A stretch of 64,000 nt of DNA from Lactobacillus paragasseri (GCF_003584685.1 NZ_AP018549.1:1302001-1366000), one strand, 5' to 3'. Shown: positions 8,708 through 16,959, numbered from the stretch's first letter. Numbers and translations: made by a program. The notes: a model not told the origin generated them from the letters alone.

Positions 8708-8929
8708 TTATTTTCTATGATAGACATGATCATGCACTAATAATGTCTTCTTATCACTGTGTCTAAAAATATATTCCGCATAAGCCTTATCTACTCGTTT
8801 TTCAATCTGTTTTTCAGTCTGTCTATTTTGTTTAATTGTTATCCCTAAAAGCAATACTCCTAAACAGGCTATCGTGAAGCCTACACATGCTTCCAATAAA
8901 ATGAAGCCCTTGACTTTTCTATTCTTCAA
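8708..8929 (-). CDS. comGE: ComGE-like minor pseudopilin
   Basis: 73 residues, MKNRKVKGFILLEACVGFTI: prepilin leader with Gly-Phe cleavage site, Glu at +5 and a hydrophobic helix, followed by a short basic region ending VYHRK. The start is TTG, 12 nt inside the end of comGD; no ATG exists before the hydrophobic segment. The small size fits ComGE/ComYE. Identity rests on position between comGD and comGF. Confidence 0.7.
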   Translation of the reverse strand: MKNRKVKGFILLEACVGFTIACLGVLLLGITIKQNRQTEKQIEKRVDKAYAEYIFRHSDKKTLLVHDHVYHRK

Positions 8930-9335
8930 CCATCCTACCCCATGTCATCTGTATTTTAATTTTCTTTTCTTTGCTTCCACTCTTAACAGTAATTGTTCTC
9001 GGCGATATGGTTCCGCGATTGCTAATATATAAATTATCAAAATTATAAACTCTAACATGTCGATTCAAATATACTTTTGACACTTGATGCGGCTCCATTA
9101 TCTGAATTGAAGAATTATTGTCAAAATATGATAAAAAATACGACTTCTTTTCTACTGTTGAGAGATGCAAATACTTATTGATAGTTGATCTAATTTGACG
9201 CGTGGTACTGTCTAAGATTATCTGTTCCTTAATATTTTTAACATAAAGCGTTGGCATTAACACGAGTAAACAAATTATTGTTAAAGTAACTATCGTTTCA
9301 ATCAAAGTAAAAGCTTTTATTCTCTTAAAAATCAT
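8919..9335 (-). CDS. comGD: ComGD-like minor pseudopilin
   Basis: 138 residues beginning MIFKRIKAFTLIETIVTLTI. It has the +5 Glu and hydrophobic helix of prepilins, but the residue before the cleavage site is Ala (KAFTLIE), not the usual Gly. The C-terminal domain carries short beta-strands and ends WGRMVEE. ATG overlaps the TGA of comGC by 4 nt (ATGA), typical coupling. Predicted minor pseudopilin of the DNA-uptake machine. Confidence 0.75.
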   Translation of the reverse strand: MIFKRIKAFTLIETIVTLTIICLLVLMPTLYVKNIKEQIILDSTTRQIRSTINKYLHLSTVEKKSYFLSYFDNNSSIQIMEPHQVSKVYLNRHVRVYNFDNLYISNRGTISPRTITVKSGSKEKKIKIQMTWGRMVEE

Positions 9336-9628
9336 TTCTGCGGTAATTTTTCATATCTTTCTTTTTGTTTTTGAGAAATATATTCCTTCTTTACTAGCTC
9401 TTCTAATGAAGTACCATCTCCATTATCTTCAGCTAATTGTCTTTGGGTCTCAATCGTTGTTCTTAAGGCTTCATCTGTTTTGGTAGTCGCTCTTTCTTTT
9501 TGCTTACTTAAGCCCGGAACAATTAACAAAATTAGCATCGCAATAATGGCAATTACAATTACCATTTCAACTAAGGTAAATCCTTTTACCTGTTTATTTT
9601 TCATAATAAAATGCTTTAACTTTCTCAT
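9332..9628 (-). CDS. comGC: ComGC major pseudopilin
   Basis: 98 residues, the expected size. After a basic leader comes KGFTLVEMVIVIAIIAML, the textbook prepilin site (Gly-1, Phe+1, Glu+5) and hydrophobic polymerisation helix. ComGC is the main subunit of the transformation pseudopilus. Start ATG 9628 is fixed by the RBS AGAGG 5 nt upstream; longer in-frame reading would run back into comGB. The processing peptidase ComC is not in this window. Confidence 0.88.
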   Translation of the reverse strand: MRKLKHFIMKNKQVKGFTLVEMVIVIAIIAMLILLIVPGLSKQKERATTKTDEALRTTIETQRQLAEDNGDGTSLEELVKKEYISQKQKERYEKLPQK

Positions 9629-9636
9629 TTTTACCT

Positions 9637-10638
9637 CTACATTGTTTCCATTAAATGATACATTGGCATTAAAATTTTTAAATACATTCCTAGAATACAA
9701 ATTCCAATAAAAATAAAGCACAGCGGCTGCAAATTAACGATTAAACTGTTTAATTTGAGATTTAATTCATAGAAAAGTGTCTTGCTAAGCAATAATGCTC
9801 TTTTCCCAATTTGCTCTCTTGTCGTTCCAGTCTCTAAAAGCATAATTAAATTATTAGAAATAAAAGCTTCACTCTCAATAATTGCTTTAATTTCAATTCC
9901 TTTTTCTAATTGATTCTTCACTTTTGCTCCTAAAACTTGTTGCAACGAATTCTTTGGTTGCTGATCAGTAAGTTGACAAATTTTTTGCAGTGAGAAGCCA
10001 TTGATCAGTAAAATAGCTAAGTCAGACACGATAAGATAGTGAACATATAAATTTAATGTTGGTCCAATTATAGGTATCCTAGTTAATTTATTCAGGGCAT
10101 AATAATCTTGTTTATTGAGCAACATGATTATCTTACTAATAAGAAATGCGCCTATAATAACTAACAACACAAGTCCACCTAACATTAAATTACTCGTCCA
10201 GTCATTATCTGACATTTCTGTCTTTAAAAAGGTTTGCATACAAATCAATAGCGTAACCATCATTCCAATTAAAAGTGCTGGATAAGCCAATTCTCCTCGC
10301 AATTTCTTTAACTGCTTATTTTTCAATCGAATAAGTTTACTTAATTGGTCTAAACAAGACAATAAATTTCCGTCAATAATCGCCATATTTATTTGTGCAG
10401 ATAAAGTACTAGAAAATCCCACTTCATGCAATACATCTCCAAGTTGCCTGCCTTCTTCAACTTGTTTACTTATATAGACTAAGTGGCTAGAATTACCACT
10501 CCATATTTTAGGCAGTAGTTTTAAACTAGCATTAAGCGAATAACCATTAATTAGTGCTTGTTTTAAATAATCAATAAAAATTAATTGAGCAGCGCTGTTT
10601 AGTTTATCCTTCTTCATAAAGATGCTTCGTATCTTCAC
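9637..10638 (-). CDS. comGB: ComGB, pseudopilus assembly membrane protein
   Basis: About 333 residues of the GspF/PilC family: two copies of a cytosolic helical domain, each followed by membrane segments (about 115-135, 150-175 and a C-terminal one near 305-330). It is the inner-membrane platform on which ComGA drives pseudopilin assembly. The start is uncertain: GTG at 10638 has a well-placed SD (AGAGG, 8 nt), ATG at 10617 (MKKDKLN) has none. Either overlaps the 3' end of comGA, which signals coupling. Confidence 0.85.
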   Translation of the reverse strand: MKIRSIFMKKDKLNSAAQLIFIDYLKQALINGYSLNASLKLLPKIWSGNSSHLVYISKQVEEGRQLGDVLHEVGFSSTLSAQINMAIIDGNLLSCLDQLSKLIRLKNKQLKKLRGELAYPALLIGMMVTLLICMQTFLKTEMSDNDWTSNLMLGGLVLLVIIGAFLISKIIMLLNKQDYYALNKLTRIPIIGPTLNLYVHYLIVSDLAILLINGFSLQKICQLTDQQPKNSLQQVLGAKVKNQLEKGIEIKAIIESEAFISNNLIMLLETGTTREQIGKRALLLSKTLFYELNLKLNSLIVNLQPLCFIFIGICILGMYLKILMPMYHLMETM

Positions 10639-11581
10639 TAATCTTTCCTCTTTCAACTAACTGCTCTAAATTACTTTGCCAATTACTCAAATCATGGCGA
10701 TTGTCATTAAACGCAATAGCTTGATCAAGTATTTTTCCATACCTAATATCCATTAAACAAGCAACTTTATTTTGATTTTTTATTGGTAGCAACCTTTGAT
10801 AAGAAACAGCTGTCAGACAATTGCATAATTCATCTTTAGTGATTCCTAATCCTTCAAGACGTGAAATTGTTTGCAAGGCTGTTTTCGCATGAATAGTTGC
10901 TAAAACCAAATGTCCACTTAAAGCTGCATTAATACTGTTTTTGGCAGTTTCTTGATCTCGAATTTCCCCAATAATTAAAATATCCGGCCTATGTCGTAAA
11001 GCAGCCTTTAGTAAATCTGGATAAGCAATTCCCGCAACAAGATTTACCTGTGTTTGTAAAAAATTGGGATTCCAAACCTCGACCGGATCTTCAATAGTCA
11101 TTACAACCTTTTCTTTTCCCACTAGTTGTGCTAGTTCATACATGGTTGAAGTCTTTCCCGATCCTGTTGGACCACTAGTCACTATCAACCCCCGTTGATT
11201 AGTAAGTCTTTTTAGCAAATCGAATTGTTCCGAGAGAAAATAATTATTACTTTTTTCTCCATAAATTAATCGAATTACTAAAGACTCATCTCCCTCAAAT
11301 TCCCCCACACTTGAAAAGCGTAAAAAAACCTTTTCATCCCCAAATTTAGTCTGATAAGCACCCACTTGTGGTCTACGACGCTCAGATATATCCATTTGCG
11401 CCTGAAACTTGAAATAATTAAGTAATTCTTTTCCTGCTTGCTGGCCTAATTCTTTTATTTTACTCAAGCCTAGGGCAGTTCGAATCTTTATTTCATAGCC
11501 TCCAATAGCTGGAAAAATAAAGATATCACTAGCATGGCTTTTAATTGCTTTTTCTAAAATAACTTCTGATACTTCGTTCAT
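10604..11581 (-). CDS. comGA: ComGA, pseudopilus assembly ATPase
   Basis: 325 residues of the GspE/PilB secretion ATPase family. Walker A GPTGSGKTSTMYEL at about 132-145, Asp box MTIEDPVE, Walker B DILIIGEIRDQETA and His box HLVLATIHA are all present. The N-terminal domain is short, as usual for ComGA. It powers assembly of the DNA-uptake pseudopilus at the cytosolic membrane face. The strong RBS AAAGGAGGG 7 nt before ATG 11581 sets the start. First gene of the comG operon; a competence-type promoter box lies 26 nt upstream. Confidence 0.93.
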   Translation of the reverse strand: MNEVSEVILEKAIKSHASDIFIFPAIGGYEIKIRTALGLSKIKELGQQAGKELLNYFKFQAQMDISERRRPQVGAYQTKFGDEKVFLRFSSVGEFEGDESLVIRLIYGEKSNNYFLSEQFDLLKRLTNQRGLIVTSGPTGSGKTSTMYELAQLVGKEKVVMTIEDPVEVWNPNFLQTQVNLVAGIAYPDLLKAALRHRPDILIIGEIRDQETAKNSINAALSGHLVLATIHAKTALQTISRLEGLGITKDELCNCLTAVSYQRLLPIKNQNKVACLMDIRYGKILDQAIAFNDNRHDLSNWQSNLEQLVERGKISEDTKHLYEEG

Positions 11582-11607
11582 AATTAATCCCTCCTTTGCC
11601 ATACACT

Positions 11608-11615
11608 TATTAGTA
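11608..11615 (-). promoter_or_regulatory. Candidate ComX/SigH-type box of the comG operon
   Basis: On the minus strand the octamer TACTAATA, within TGCGTACTAATAAG, differs at one position from the streptococcal ComX (cin) box TACGAATA. It is 26 nt upstream of the comGA start, where a -10-type element is expected. No ordinary sigma-A -35/-10 pair was obvious. Regulation by an alternative competence sigma factor is inferred; its gene is not in the window. Confidence 0.5.
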
Positions 11616-11657
11616 CGCAAAAATGTAATAGTTTTTTTATTATTTTAAAAATTGAGT

Positions 11658-11685
11658 AAAAAAAAGACTGACGCAAAGGTCAGCC
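11658..11685 (-). terminator. Distal terminator of yebC
   Basis: Minus strand: CTGAC stem (within GGCTGAC / GTCAGTC) with a short loop and a run of seven or more U. Second of a tandem pair following yebC, just before the comG promoter region. Confidence 0.75.
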
Positions 11686-11691
11686 ATAAAA

Positions 11692-11723
11692 AAATAGACC
11701 TAAAATGAAAATTAGGTCTATTT
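11692..11723 (-). terminator. Proximal terminator of yebC
   Basis: Perfect 12-bp arms AAATAGACCTAA / TTAGGTCTATTT with an 8-nt loop, 13 nt beyond the yebC stop. Its minus-strand 3' side runs into AAATTTTTTT-like sequence. Together with the next hairpin it shields comG from yebC transcription. Confidence 0.8.
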
Positions 11724-11735
11724 CTTGATAAATTA

Positions 11736-12467
11736 TTATTCATCATCATCTGCAGCAGCAGTATAAACATTAGAAACATCATCGTTATCTTCTAATGCAT
11801 CAATTAAATGAGAAAATTGCTCTTTTTTATCTGCTGGAACTGGAGTGGTGTTTTGCGGAATCATAGTTAATTCAGCGTTAGCTAACTTGTAGCCAGCTTT
11901 TTCTAAAGCATCACGTACAGCTGTAAATTGCTTAGGATCAGTGTAGATTTCAAATGCATCATCACTAGTTTCTAAATCATCCCCACCAGCGTCCATAACA
12001 TCAAGTAAAACTTGGTCTTCGTCAGCATCAGTAGTGGAACGATCAATTACAATATATCCCTTACGGTCAAACATGTAAGCAACAGAACCAGTTGCACCGA
12101 GTGAACCTCCATTACGAGTAAAGGCAACACGAACATCAGAAGCAGTACGGTTCTTGTTATCAGTTAAAGCTTCAACCAAAACTGCAACACCACCGGGTGC
12201 GTAGCCTTCATAGGTAATTTCATCATAATGTTCATCTGAATTACCTTCAGCCTTCTTAATAGCACGTTCAATATTAGTCTTAGGCATGTTTGCTGCACGT
12301 GCTTTATCCATAACCATACGTAAAGTAGGATTTCCTGAAGGGTCAGGACCACCACTCTTTGCAGCCATATAAATTTCACGAGATAATTTTTGGAAAACTT
12401 TACCTCTCTTAGCGTCTTGCGCATTCTTGCGGCCTTGAATATTGTGCCATTTTGAATGTCCTGACAT
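11736..12467 (-). CDS. yebC: YebC/PmpR family protein
   Basis: 243 residues, full length. The N-terminal [19 protein letters not shown] and the three-domain layout with [11 protein letters not shown] and [14 protein letters not shown] are diagnostic for YebC. Members were long described as DNA-binding regulators, and more recent work links YebC-type proteins to translation through difficult stretches such as prolines; which applies here is not visible. Tail is very acidic (ADDDE). Monocistronic: own promoter at 12511-12539 and tandem terminators. Confidence 0.95.
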   Translation of the reverse strand: MSGHSKWHNIQGRKNAQDAKRGKVFQKLSREIYMAAKSGGPDPSGNPTLRMVMDKARAANMPKTNIERAIKKAEGNSDEHYDEITYEGYAPGGVAVLVEALTDNKNRTASDVRVAFTRNGGSLGATGSVAYMFDRKGYIVIDRSTTDADEDQVLLDVMDAGGDDLETSDDAFEIYTDPKQFTAVRDALEKAGYKLANAELTMIPQNTTPVPADKKEQFSHLIDALEDNDDVSNVYTAAADDDE

Positions 12468-12510
12468 AAGAATCCTTCTTTCTTTTTATTTAATATAGTT
12501 AACCTTGTCA

Positions 12511-12539
12511 ATCATAACGCACTCAAGGTTTAAATTCAA
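12511..12539 (-). promoter_or_regulatory. Sigma-A promoter of yebC
   Basis: On the minus strand -35 TTGAAT (12534-12539), a 17-nt spacer and -10 TATGAT (12511-12516). The start codon is 44 nt downstream. Confidence 0.65.
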
Positions 12540-12550
12540 TCTATGATTAA

Positions 12551-13066
12551 TTATGAATTACTTTTTTCTTGATGGTGTCTAATCCAGTAGATAAAAATAC
12601 AGAATAAAATAGCTAAAAGCGCTCCGGCTGAATCGAGAGCAACATCGTGAAGACTTGGAGTTCTATCTCCAGTCAAATATTGGTGAAATTCATCTAATCC
12701 CGCTAATCCAATAATCCCTAGCCAAATAAATAAGGGGCCACACCATTTTTTAAATAAGCGGTCTAAGCCTAAACAAGCAAATAAACCAACTAAAAAATAT
12801 GATGAAAAATGGGCAAATTTTCTCATGACAAATTGAGTCATTCCCGCTTCCCCATTGTCCAAAAATGCATTGTGCCAACGTCCAGCATAATAGATATTCC
12901 ACTTTCCAACTACTCTTTCAATAATTGGAAAATGTCGATGAATAAATCCTGGTGACATCTCTTGTTCGTGATAAGTCATTGAACTAGAAATAAATAAACC
13001 TAAAAGCACTAAGAGCATTAAACAAACAAAGATCATTTCTCGCTTCGTTAATACTGTTTTTTTCAT
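12551..13066 (-). CDS. VanZ-like membrane protein
   Basis: 171 residues with an N-terminal membrane segment (VCLMLLVLLGLFISSS) and three further hydrophobic helices. The motif KFAHFSSYFLVGLFA and the later LDEFHQYLTGDRTPSLHDVALDS fragments (DExHQ...GR...DvllNt pattern) are characteristic of VanZ domains. VanZ proteins are associated with teicoplanin tolerance or wall stress in some hosts; function here is unproven. Its ATG overlaps the 3' end of coaBC by 4 nt, so it is in the coaBC operon. Confidence 0.85.
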   Translation of the reverse strand: MKKTVLTKREMIFVCLMLLVLLGLFISSSMTYHEQEMSPGFIHRHFPIIERVVGKWNIYYAGRWHNAFLDNGEAGMTQFVMRKFAHFSSYFLVGLFACLGLDRLFKKWCGPLFIWLGIIGLAGLDEFHQYLTGDRTPSLHDVALDSAGALLAILFCIFIYWIRHHQEKSNS

Positions 13067-14271
13067 TTTTCAACTTTCCTACTTTCAAGTTCTTCAGCAA
13101 CCAAAATAATTATTTTTTTAGCAATTTCAATTTTAGTTGTCTCTACTATATTCTCGATTGTTTTACCTTGCCTTAAAATCGTAACTTTATCTTTATCGCT
13201 ACCAAATACTCCATGACTGACATCATTTGCAACAATCATATCAGCGTTTTTCTCTTGCAGTTTTTTAGAAGCATTTTCTAATAAATTGTTTGTTTCAGCG
13301 GCAAAGCCAACAACAACTTGGTTTGCCTTTTTTATACCTCCCATTTTTTTCAAAATATCAGGAGTTTCTTTCAAATAAATCTTTAACTCATCCCCCTGAT
13401 CCTGCTTTTTGATTTTATGAGTAATATAATTTACCGGTTCATAATCTGCTACAGCAGCTGCCATAATTAAAGCATCTGCTCCTAAAAAAGCAGTCTTAAC
13501 AGCTGAGAGCATTTCTTCAGTAGTTTCTACCTTAATATTTTTTAAATTAGGTGAGTTAGGTAATGAAACAGCAATGTGTCCTGAAATTAAAATCACCTCT
13601 GCCCCAGCAGCAAGAGCAGCTTTAGCTAAAGCTATTCCCATCTTACCACTCGAACGGTTACCCAAAAAACGAACTGGATCAAGTGGAGATATGGTTCCAC
13701 CTGCAGTAATTACAATTTTTTTACCAGCTAATACTTTTTTAGCTTGAAGAGAATCATCTATCCAAGCCATAATGTCATCTGGCTCTGGCATCCTTCCCTT
13801 GCCGCTATATCCTTCAGCTAAGCGTCCAGTAGCGGGCTCCATTACAGCAATTCCATCTTGTTTTACTAATGCTAGATTTCTTTGAAAGGCAGGATTACTC
13901 CACATATGACTGTTCATAGCTGGAACTACGTATTTAGGTGAAGCTGTTGCTAAAAAAGTCGTAGTTGCCGCATCATCAGCAATACCATTTGCAATTTTGG
14001 CAATAAAATTAGCAGTTGCTGGGACTACAACAGCCATTTCTGTCCAATCAGCCAATTCAATATGCTGGATCTGATTAGCTCTTTCTTTTTCCCAGAGATC
14101 AGTCAATACTGGATACTTAGTTAAAGCAGCTAATGTTTGGGTACCGATCAAATGGACAGCTTCTTTTGTCATAGCTACTCTTACTTCATGTCCTTTTTTT
14201 TGAAAATTTCGTACAACATTAATTGCTTTATAGGCAGCAATACTACCTGTAATATAAATTGTAGCTTTCAT
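13063..14271 (-). CDS. coaBC: CoaBC, phosphopantothenoylcysteine synthase/decarboxylase
   Basis: 402 residues: N-terminal flavin-dependent CoaC domain (1-180) and C-terminal CoaB ligase domain (about 185-400). CoaC shows His70 in QIQHIELADW and PAMNSHMW with Asn120. CoaB has AGGTISPLDPVR, NRSSGKMG and ANDVSHGVFGSDKDKV. Together they turn 4'-phosphopantothenate and cysteine into 4'-phosphopantetheine for coenzyme A. Odd: the CoaC cysteine expected in the LACG motif reads LAEG (Glu153), see findings. First gene of a pair with the VanZ-like gene. Confidence 0.92.
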   Translation of the reverse strand: MKATIYITGSIAAYKAINVVRNFQKKGHEVRVAMTKEAVHLIGTQTLAALTKYPVLTDLWEKERANQIQHIELADWTEMAVVVPATANFIAKIANGIADDAATTTFLATASPKYVVPAMNSHMWSNPAFQRNLALVKQDGIAVMEPATGRLAEGYSGKGRMPEPDDIMAWIDDSLQAKKVLAGKKIVITAGGTISPLDPVRFLGNRSSGKMGIALAKAALAAGAEVILISGHIAVSLPNSPNLKNIKVETTEEMLSAVKTAFLGADALIMAAAVADYEPVNYITHKIKKQDQGDELKIYLKETPDILKKMGGIKKANQVVVGFAAETNNLLENASKKLQEKNADMIVANDVSHGVFGSDKDKVTILRQGKTIENIVETTKIEIAKKIIILVAEELESRKVEK

Positions 14272-14436
14272 TTCTTCTCAACCTTAATTTCATAATTTCT
14301 TTCTACTATAACACAAGCCAACTAAGACAAATTATTAAAAAATAAATTATCAAATTAAAAAACATTACCAGATTCTGATATGATTTATATTGAATAAAGA
14401 TATAGCTCCAATACCTTGAAAGGATAAATATACAAA

Positions 14437-15330
14437 ATGAAAAAATATTATCAAAAGATTTTTTCTCTTTTTATTGTAATGGGAACATTATTTTTTGTTC
14501 TTACTGGTTGCTCCAAAAAGGATAATTCATCGTCTAACAAAATATCGATTGTTACGAGCACCAATGTTTATGCTGATATTGCCCAAAATGTTTTGGGTAA
14601 GTACGGTAAGGCAACAGCCATTATTACTAGTAGTTCCACCGATCCCCATGATTTCGAACCAACTACTGCAGATGCAAAAAAAGTTCAAGACGCCAAAATC
14701 ATTGTAGCTAATGGTTTAGGATATGATTCCTGGCTAGCAAAATTAGCTAAATCAAGTAATAAGTCTGCTGTCTTAGTTGGCGAAGACTTAATGAATTTGA
14801 AAAGCGGTGATAATCCTCATATCTGGTTTGACTTAAATATGCCAACCAAATATGTCAACTATTTGGTAAAGCGTTTATCTAAAATTGATAAAAAGCATGC
14901 AAACTATTATAAAGAACATGGAACTAAATACTTAGAAAAAATAAAAAAAGTTCAAAAAATGGCTGATTCTATTGATGGTACAAAGCAAAAGCCAGTATAT
15001 GTTAGTGAACCAGTATTCGATTACGCTTTGAAAGCTACCCACTTTAAGATTGGTGATAAAGCTTTTGAAGAAGCAATTGAAAATGAAACCGATCCAAGTG
15101 CCAAAATTGTTCATCAAATGAATCAAACTATTAATAATCGTGGTATCTCTTTCTTTGTTAAGAACTCCCAAGTAAATAGTTCCACTGTTAACAATTTCGT
15201 TAAAAGAGCTAAATCAAAGAAGATTCCAATCTTGCAAGTTCGTGAAACCATTCCAAACAATACAACTTATTTGAAGTGGATAACAGAAAATTACCAAAAT
15301 TTAGCAAATATCAATAAAAAGTTAAAATAA
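14437..15330 (+). CDS. Metal ABC transporter substrate-binding lipoprotein (ZnuA/PsaA family)
   Basis: 297 residues. A lipoprotein signal peptide ends in LTGC, so the mature protein starts at Cys25. The cluster A-I fold is evident: ISIVTSTNVYADIAQNVLG, SSTDPHDFEPTTADAKKVQD and NPHIWFDLNMP. His in DPHDFEP and in NPHIWFD, with Glu/Asp residues further on, are candidate Zn or Mn ligands. No His-rich loop, which leans to manganese but is not decisive. No ATPase or permease gene is nearby, so it must use a transporter encoded elsewhere. RBS AAAGGATAAA lies just before the ATG. Confidence 0.88.
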   Translation: MKKYYQKIFSLFIVMGTLFFVLTGCSKKDNSSSNKISIVTSTNVYADIAQNVLGKYGKATAIITSSSTDPHDFEPTTADAKKVQDAKIIVANGLGYDSWLAKLAKSSNKSAVLVGEDLMNLKSGDNPHIWFDLNMPTKYVNYLVKRLSKIDKKHANYYKEHGTKYLEKIKKVQKMADSIDGTKQKPVYVSEPVFDYALKATHFKIGDKAFEEAIENETDPSAKIVHQMNQTINNRGISFFVKNSQVNSSTVNNFVKRAKSKKIPILQVRETIPNNTTYLKWITENYQNLANINKKLK

Positions 15331-15335
15331 TTACC

Positions 15336-15361
15336 AAAAAAGAGGCATAAGCCTCTTTTTT
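15336..15361. terminator. Bidirectional terminator
   Basis: AAAAAAGAGGC / GCCTCTTTTTT with an ATAA loop between two convergent genes. It has U runs in both directions, ending the metal-binding lipoprotein gene on the plus strand and the hydrolase gene on the minus strand. Confidence 0.88.
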
Positions 15362-15362
15362 A

Positions 15363-16139
15363 TTACCCTAAAATATCTTTTAATTTGCTATTAAATTGCT
15401 TAGGAATTTCCGCCATAATTACATGACCAGTTGGTGACATAATAAAACTATCTACTTGATCATTTTTTTCTTCAAGAAGTTTTTCATATCCTTCACGATA
15501 ATACGGACTCTCCTTAGCAATAAAAAAAGTAATTGGAATTGATGCGTTTTCTATAACTTTTCGCCAATCTAGCGACATATGATTTTCTAATAAGTCCACA
15601 TTATCTTTTCTATTAAACGGATCTTCTTCTTTTGCTTTCGTGAGTTTGGCATAAACATCATCATCTAGTCCTGCAAAAGTTTCGTGAACATGAGGTCTTT
15701 CTTGGCATTTTTCATGATAATTTTCACTTGTATAGTCCATAAAACCATACTTCCAATTCCTATCATTAAGCATCTTAGGTGATTGATCTATCACTAATGC
15801 ACGTTTAACTACAGTTGGCCATTTTTTTATTAGACAGAAAATAATCGAAGCGCCCATTGAGTGTCCCATGAAAGTAGCCTGTTTAATTTTTAGAAAAGAA
15901 ATTAATTCTTCTAAGTCTTGTGTTAGACGGGCAATATTATGACCTTTTTCTGTTCGTTGGCTCTTCCCCATATTCCGATGATCATAAGTAAGTACTTGAT
16001 ATCCTAAATTATTAAGAAATGATACTTGAGCAGACCATATTTCTTGATATGCCCCAAAACCATTAACTAAGACAATTGTCTTCCCTTTCCCAGTTAATTT
16101 ATAATTAATTTTTATATTATCACTTGTTTCAAACAGCAT
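15363..16139 (-). CDS. Alpha/beta-fold hydrolase
   Basis: 258 residues. Typical alpha/beta-hydrolase layout: oxyanion region LVNGFGAYQEIW near residue 25, DHRNMGKSQR (about 55-64), nucleophile elbow GHSMGAS with Ser at about residue 94, and the C-terminal GHVIMAE with the catalytic His. No signal peptide, so cytosolic. The substrate cannot be told. It lies 2 nt after the upstream membrane-protein gene with RBS AAGGAG overlapping that gene's stop, so the two form an operon. Confidence 0.85.
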   Translation of the reverse strand: MLFETSDNIKINYKLTGKGKTIVLVNGFGAYQEIWSAQVSFLNNLGYQVLTYDHRNMGKSQRTEKGHNIARLTQDLEELISFLKIKQATFMGHSMGASIIFCLIKKWPTVVKRALVIDQSPKMLNDRNWKYGFMDYTSENYHEKCQERPHVHETFAGLDDDVYAKLTKAKEEDPFNRKDNVDLLENHMSLDWRKVIENASIPITFFIAKESPYYREGYEKLLEEKNDQVDSFIMSPTGHVIMAEIPKQFNSKLKDILG

Positions 16140-16141
16140 TT

Positions 16142-16849
16142 TTACTCCTTATTCTGCTTAATTCTAATGAATAAACATCCAACTACAGCAATAATCGCAG
16201 TAATCAGTGCTTGACTTAATCCACTACTTAAACTTACATTGATCCCGGTATAAACGCTTTGTTGAAGCGAGCTTGTGGCAATTTCAGCTGCATACGATAA
16301 AACCCCATATGAGCCTACTGCGGCAATTAAAAGTGGTAAAATTGCAATCTTTTTACCAAATAAAACCATTACTATTGCCAAAATATAAAGACCAATTAGT
16401 AGGAAATAAATCAAATGATAAATCTCGGCTGCTTGTTTTACATCAGCAGAATTCTGCCTTAATTGTTCATTTACTAATTGTAATATTAACTGATTAAAAA
16501 CTTGTTCTTGCTGCGTATCATTATTTAGTTTTAAATCAGATGCAGCTAATTTACCATTGGCCAAATAATTACTACTCAATTGATTTAGCCCTTGATATGA
16601 TGTCTTTAATTCAATATTTTTGGGTAACTGTGATAAAAGTGTATCTTCGATTCCTGATTCTTGCAAAAAGGCAACTCCCATTTGCAAGTCACTATTATTC
16701 GCTTGGTCAACAACTTTATTAATTGAGCTTTTCACAAGACCAGCGGTACTATCAACTTTCAATTCAACTGGACTTGTTAAAGTCAAACTCAATGAAATAA
16801 AGATTAATCCAACTACAACTAATCTCCAAATCCATTTTATAAATTTCAT
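16142..16849 (-). CDS. Unknown membrane protein, four predicted TM segments
   Basis: 235 residues I do not recognise. An N-terminal membrane segment (RLVVVGLIFISLSLTL, about 7-24), an extracellular Ser/Gln/Asn-rich domain of about 115 residues, two closely spaced helices (IYHLIYFLLIGLYILAIVMV and ILPLLIAAVGSYGVLSYA) and a final helix (ALITAIIAVVGCLFIRI) with a KQNKE tail. Start ATG 16849 has RBS AGGAG 5 nt upstream. It leads a two-gene unit with the hydrolase and is divergent from the DUF4097 gene across a 110-bp shared promoter region. Confidence 0.6.
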   Translation of the reverse strand: MKFIKWIWRLVVVGLIFISLSLTLTSPVELKVDSTAGLVKSSINKVVDQANNSDLQMGVAFLQESGIEDTLLSQLPKNIELKTSYQGLNQLSSNYLANGKLAASDLKLNNDTQQEQVFNQLILQLVNEQLRQNSADVKQAAEIYHLIYFLLIGLYILAIVMVLFGKKIAILPLLIAAVGSYGVLSYAAEIATSSLQQSVYTGINVSLSSGLSQALITAIIAVVGCLFIRIKQNKE

Positions 16850-16887
16850 TTTTTCTCCTAACGAAAATTTTAATAGTCTTTTATAAT

Positions 16888-16917
16888 CCCCAAAATAATA
16901 CATAAAGTTTTTTGGGG
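16888..16917. promoter_or_regulatory. Dyad in divergent promoter region
   Basis: Perfect 8-bp inverted repeat CCCCAAAA / TTTTGGGG with a 14-bp centre, between the membrane-protein gene (minus) and the DUF4097 gene (plus). A candidate extended -10 for the plus-strand gene, TGCTATATAAT at 16918-16928, abuts it. It could be an operator shared by both sides. Confidence 0.45.
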
Positions 16918-16959
16918 TGCTATATAATAAAAGTGTAACAAATATTAAAGGAGTTCAGC

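Noticed and set aside
10604..10656. Frameshift between comGA and comGB
   Set aside because: The overlap is explained by a normal GTG start with a good SD inside the comGA end; both proteins are complete.
12164..12511. 115-codon frame overlapping yebC in another phase
   Set aside because: YebC is full length and conserved; the alternative frame has no known domain.
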